DNA from: Verrucomicrobiia bacterium
Lineage (GTDB): Bacteria; Verrucomicrobiota; Verrucomicrobiia; Opitutales; Opitutaceae
Direction of reading: 5' to 3'
DNA: 6,039 nucleotides
Assembly: GCA_030424825.1 (NCBI GenBank)
Contig: JAUHWE010000314.1
Location: 1-6,039, forward strand
A model generated the notes under the pieces. The model searched no databases. It worked only from the letters and a program-made list of their open reading frames with translations, and was not told the DNA's origin. Below are positions 5,847 to 6,039 of this stretch, in pieces. The first letter of the stretch is position 1. Each line of letters starts with the position of its first letter. Position numbers and translations under genes: made by a program.

Positions 5847-5975
5847 ATGATCAAAACACTGGACAACGGCCTGACGGGGGGATACCGTTTTCAGTCTCAC
5901 ATGGGGGGAGGAGTCTTGAATACTAATTATAAACATTGTCCGTTCGTGCGGGCCAAGCATTGGAGTTCGATATGA
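5847..5975 (+). CDS. Uncertain small ORF, 42 aa, stop overlapping the next start (ATGA)
   Basis: ATG 5847 opens a 42-codon frame ending TGA at 5973-5975, which overlaps the ATG at 5972 in the arrangement ATGA typical of translationally coupled genes. The product begins MIKTLDNGLTGGYRFQSH and ends HCPFVRAKHWSSI; I recognise nothing in it. ATG 5847 has no Shine-Dalgarno. Internal in-frame starts exist at ATG 5901 and TTG 5916. The TTG is preceded by GGAGGAG (5907-5913) and would give a 19-residue leader peptide. An equally long frame (5801-5926) overlaps it, so length alone is not evidence. It could be a leader peptide, a real small gene, or chance. Confidence 0.22.
   Translation: MIKTLDNGLTGGYRFQSHMGGGVLNTNYKHCPFVRAKHWSSI
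5858..5895 (+). promoter_or_regulatory. Candidate leader RNA hairpin upstream of the exported-protein gene
   Basis: ACTG (5858-5861) pairs with CAGT (5892-5895) and AACGG (5865-5869) with CCGTT (5885-5889), with a small internal loop (GAC against TT) and a 15 nt terminal loop holding six G. The element ends about 76 nt before the downstream start codon. A second CCGTT (5940-5944) and TTGTCC (5936-5941, complementary to GGACAA 5861-5866) offer competing pairings. There is no T-run after the stem, so it is not a simple terminator. No known riboswitch class is recognised. Confidence 0.25.
5961..5965 (+). promoter_or_regulatory. Ribosome binding site for the gene at 5972
   Basis: TGGAG lies 6 nt before ATG 5972, a good Shine-Dalgarno with near-ideal spacing. 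It is the main reason for choosing this start for the gene cut by the right edge. Confidence 0.6.
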
Positions 5976-6039
5976 TAAGAAAGTCACTGTTTTCCATTAT
6001 TTTCGTTGCGGCACTGGTGGTTTTCGTCAGTCCACAAAC
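5972..6039 (+). CDS. N-terminus of a probable exported protein (cut by right edge)
   Basis: Only 22 codons are visible. They read as a signal peptide or membrane anchor: basic start MIRKS, then a hydrophobic core LFSIIFVAALVVFVS (residues 6-20), then PQ. A cleavage site would lie at or beyond the window edge. A Shine-Dalgarno TGGAG precedes the ATG. The gene is divergent from lemA across 330 bp and therefore has its own control region. The function cannot be judged from this fragment. Confidence 0.7.
   Translation, partial: MIRKSLFSIIFVAALVVFVSPQ

Larger units (their letters stand above)
5642..5971. other. AT-rich divergent intergenic region
   Basis: This 330 bp lies between divergent lemA and the exported-protein gene at 5972. 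By hand count 5641-5880 is 77 of 240 G or C (about 32%), clearly below the genes around it. From about 5861 on the composition turns GC-rich, with two runs of six G at 5876-5881 and 5903-5908. Contents: a candidate lemA promoter on the minus strand, a short palindrome AATTG-GT-CAATT (5743-5754), a 9 bp inverted repeat (5762-5791), a candidate RNA hairpin (5858-5895) and an uncertain 42-codon ORF. I see no recognisable known riboswitch, tRNA or mobile-element end. Confidence 0.8.

Noticed and set aside
5857..5913. Cyclic-di-GMP (GEMM) or other known riboswitch
   Set aside because: The G-rich hairpin region prompted the check, but the conserved GEMM bases and the cores of other familiar classes are not present.
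5801..5926. 41-codon plus-strand ORF starting ATG 5801
   Set aside because: No ribosome binding site, low-complexity start in AT-rich DNA, and no link to the next gene; overlapped by an equally long frame with better context.

Overview
The window (6039 bp) looks like an ordinary, densely packed piece of a bacterial chromosome with moderate GC. The best guess for the source is a Verrucomicrobiota member, possibly Opitutae. This rests mainly on the MiaB N-terminus (MNRVYIKTYGCQMNERDSEQ) and the overall gene style. It is an inference, and no rRNA or other marker is present to confirm it. There are no insertion sequences, tRNAs, CRISPR repeats or phage genes.

Layout, left to right. (1) On the minus strand at the left edge lies the N-terminal part of cmoA (carboxy-SAM synthase for wobble U34 modification of tRNA). 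(2) Transcribed divergently from it is an unrecognised 46-residue gene for a single-pass membrane protein. It is followed by a tightly packed plus-strand set: miaB (2-methylthiolation of A37 in tRNA), a 181-residue multi-pass membrane protein of unknown function, and gmk (guanylate kinase). The gaps between these three are 7 and 4 bp, so they are probably one operon. (3) gmk meets the next gene head-on, and the two stop codons share one palindromic CTAG. (4) The minus-strand pair lemA - M48 metalloprotease follows, with a 27 bp gap and lemA upstream. The protease has an HtpX-like membrane catalytic half and a long C-terminal helical extension resembling TerB-type domains. (5) The last 400 bp is an AT-rich intergenic region that becomes G-rich just before the start of a plus-strand gene encoding a probable exported protein, which runs off the right edge.

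Functional themes: cmoA and miaB modify the wobble base and the base next to the anticodon, so the divergent pair touches decoding at both positions. LemA plus the membrane M48 protease is a widespread pair generally linked to envelope protein quality control. The parts least explained by known families are the 46-aa membrane peptide, the 181-aa membrane protein lodged between miaB and gmk, the C-terminal half of the protease, and the region 5642-5971. That region has candidate alternative RNA pairings and a 42-codon ORF whose stop overlaps the next start as ATGA. I see no convincing evidence of a wholly new system.
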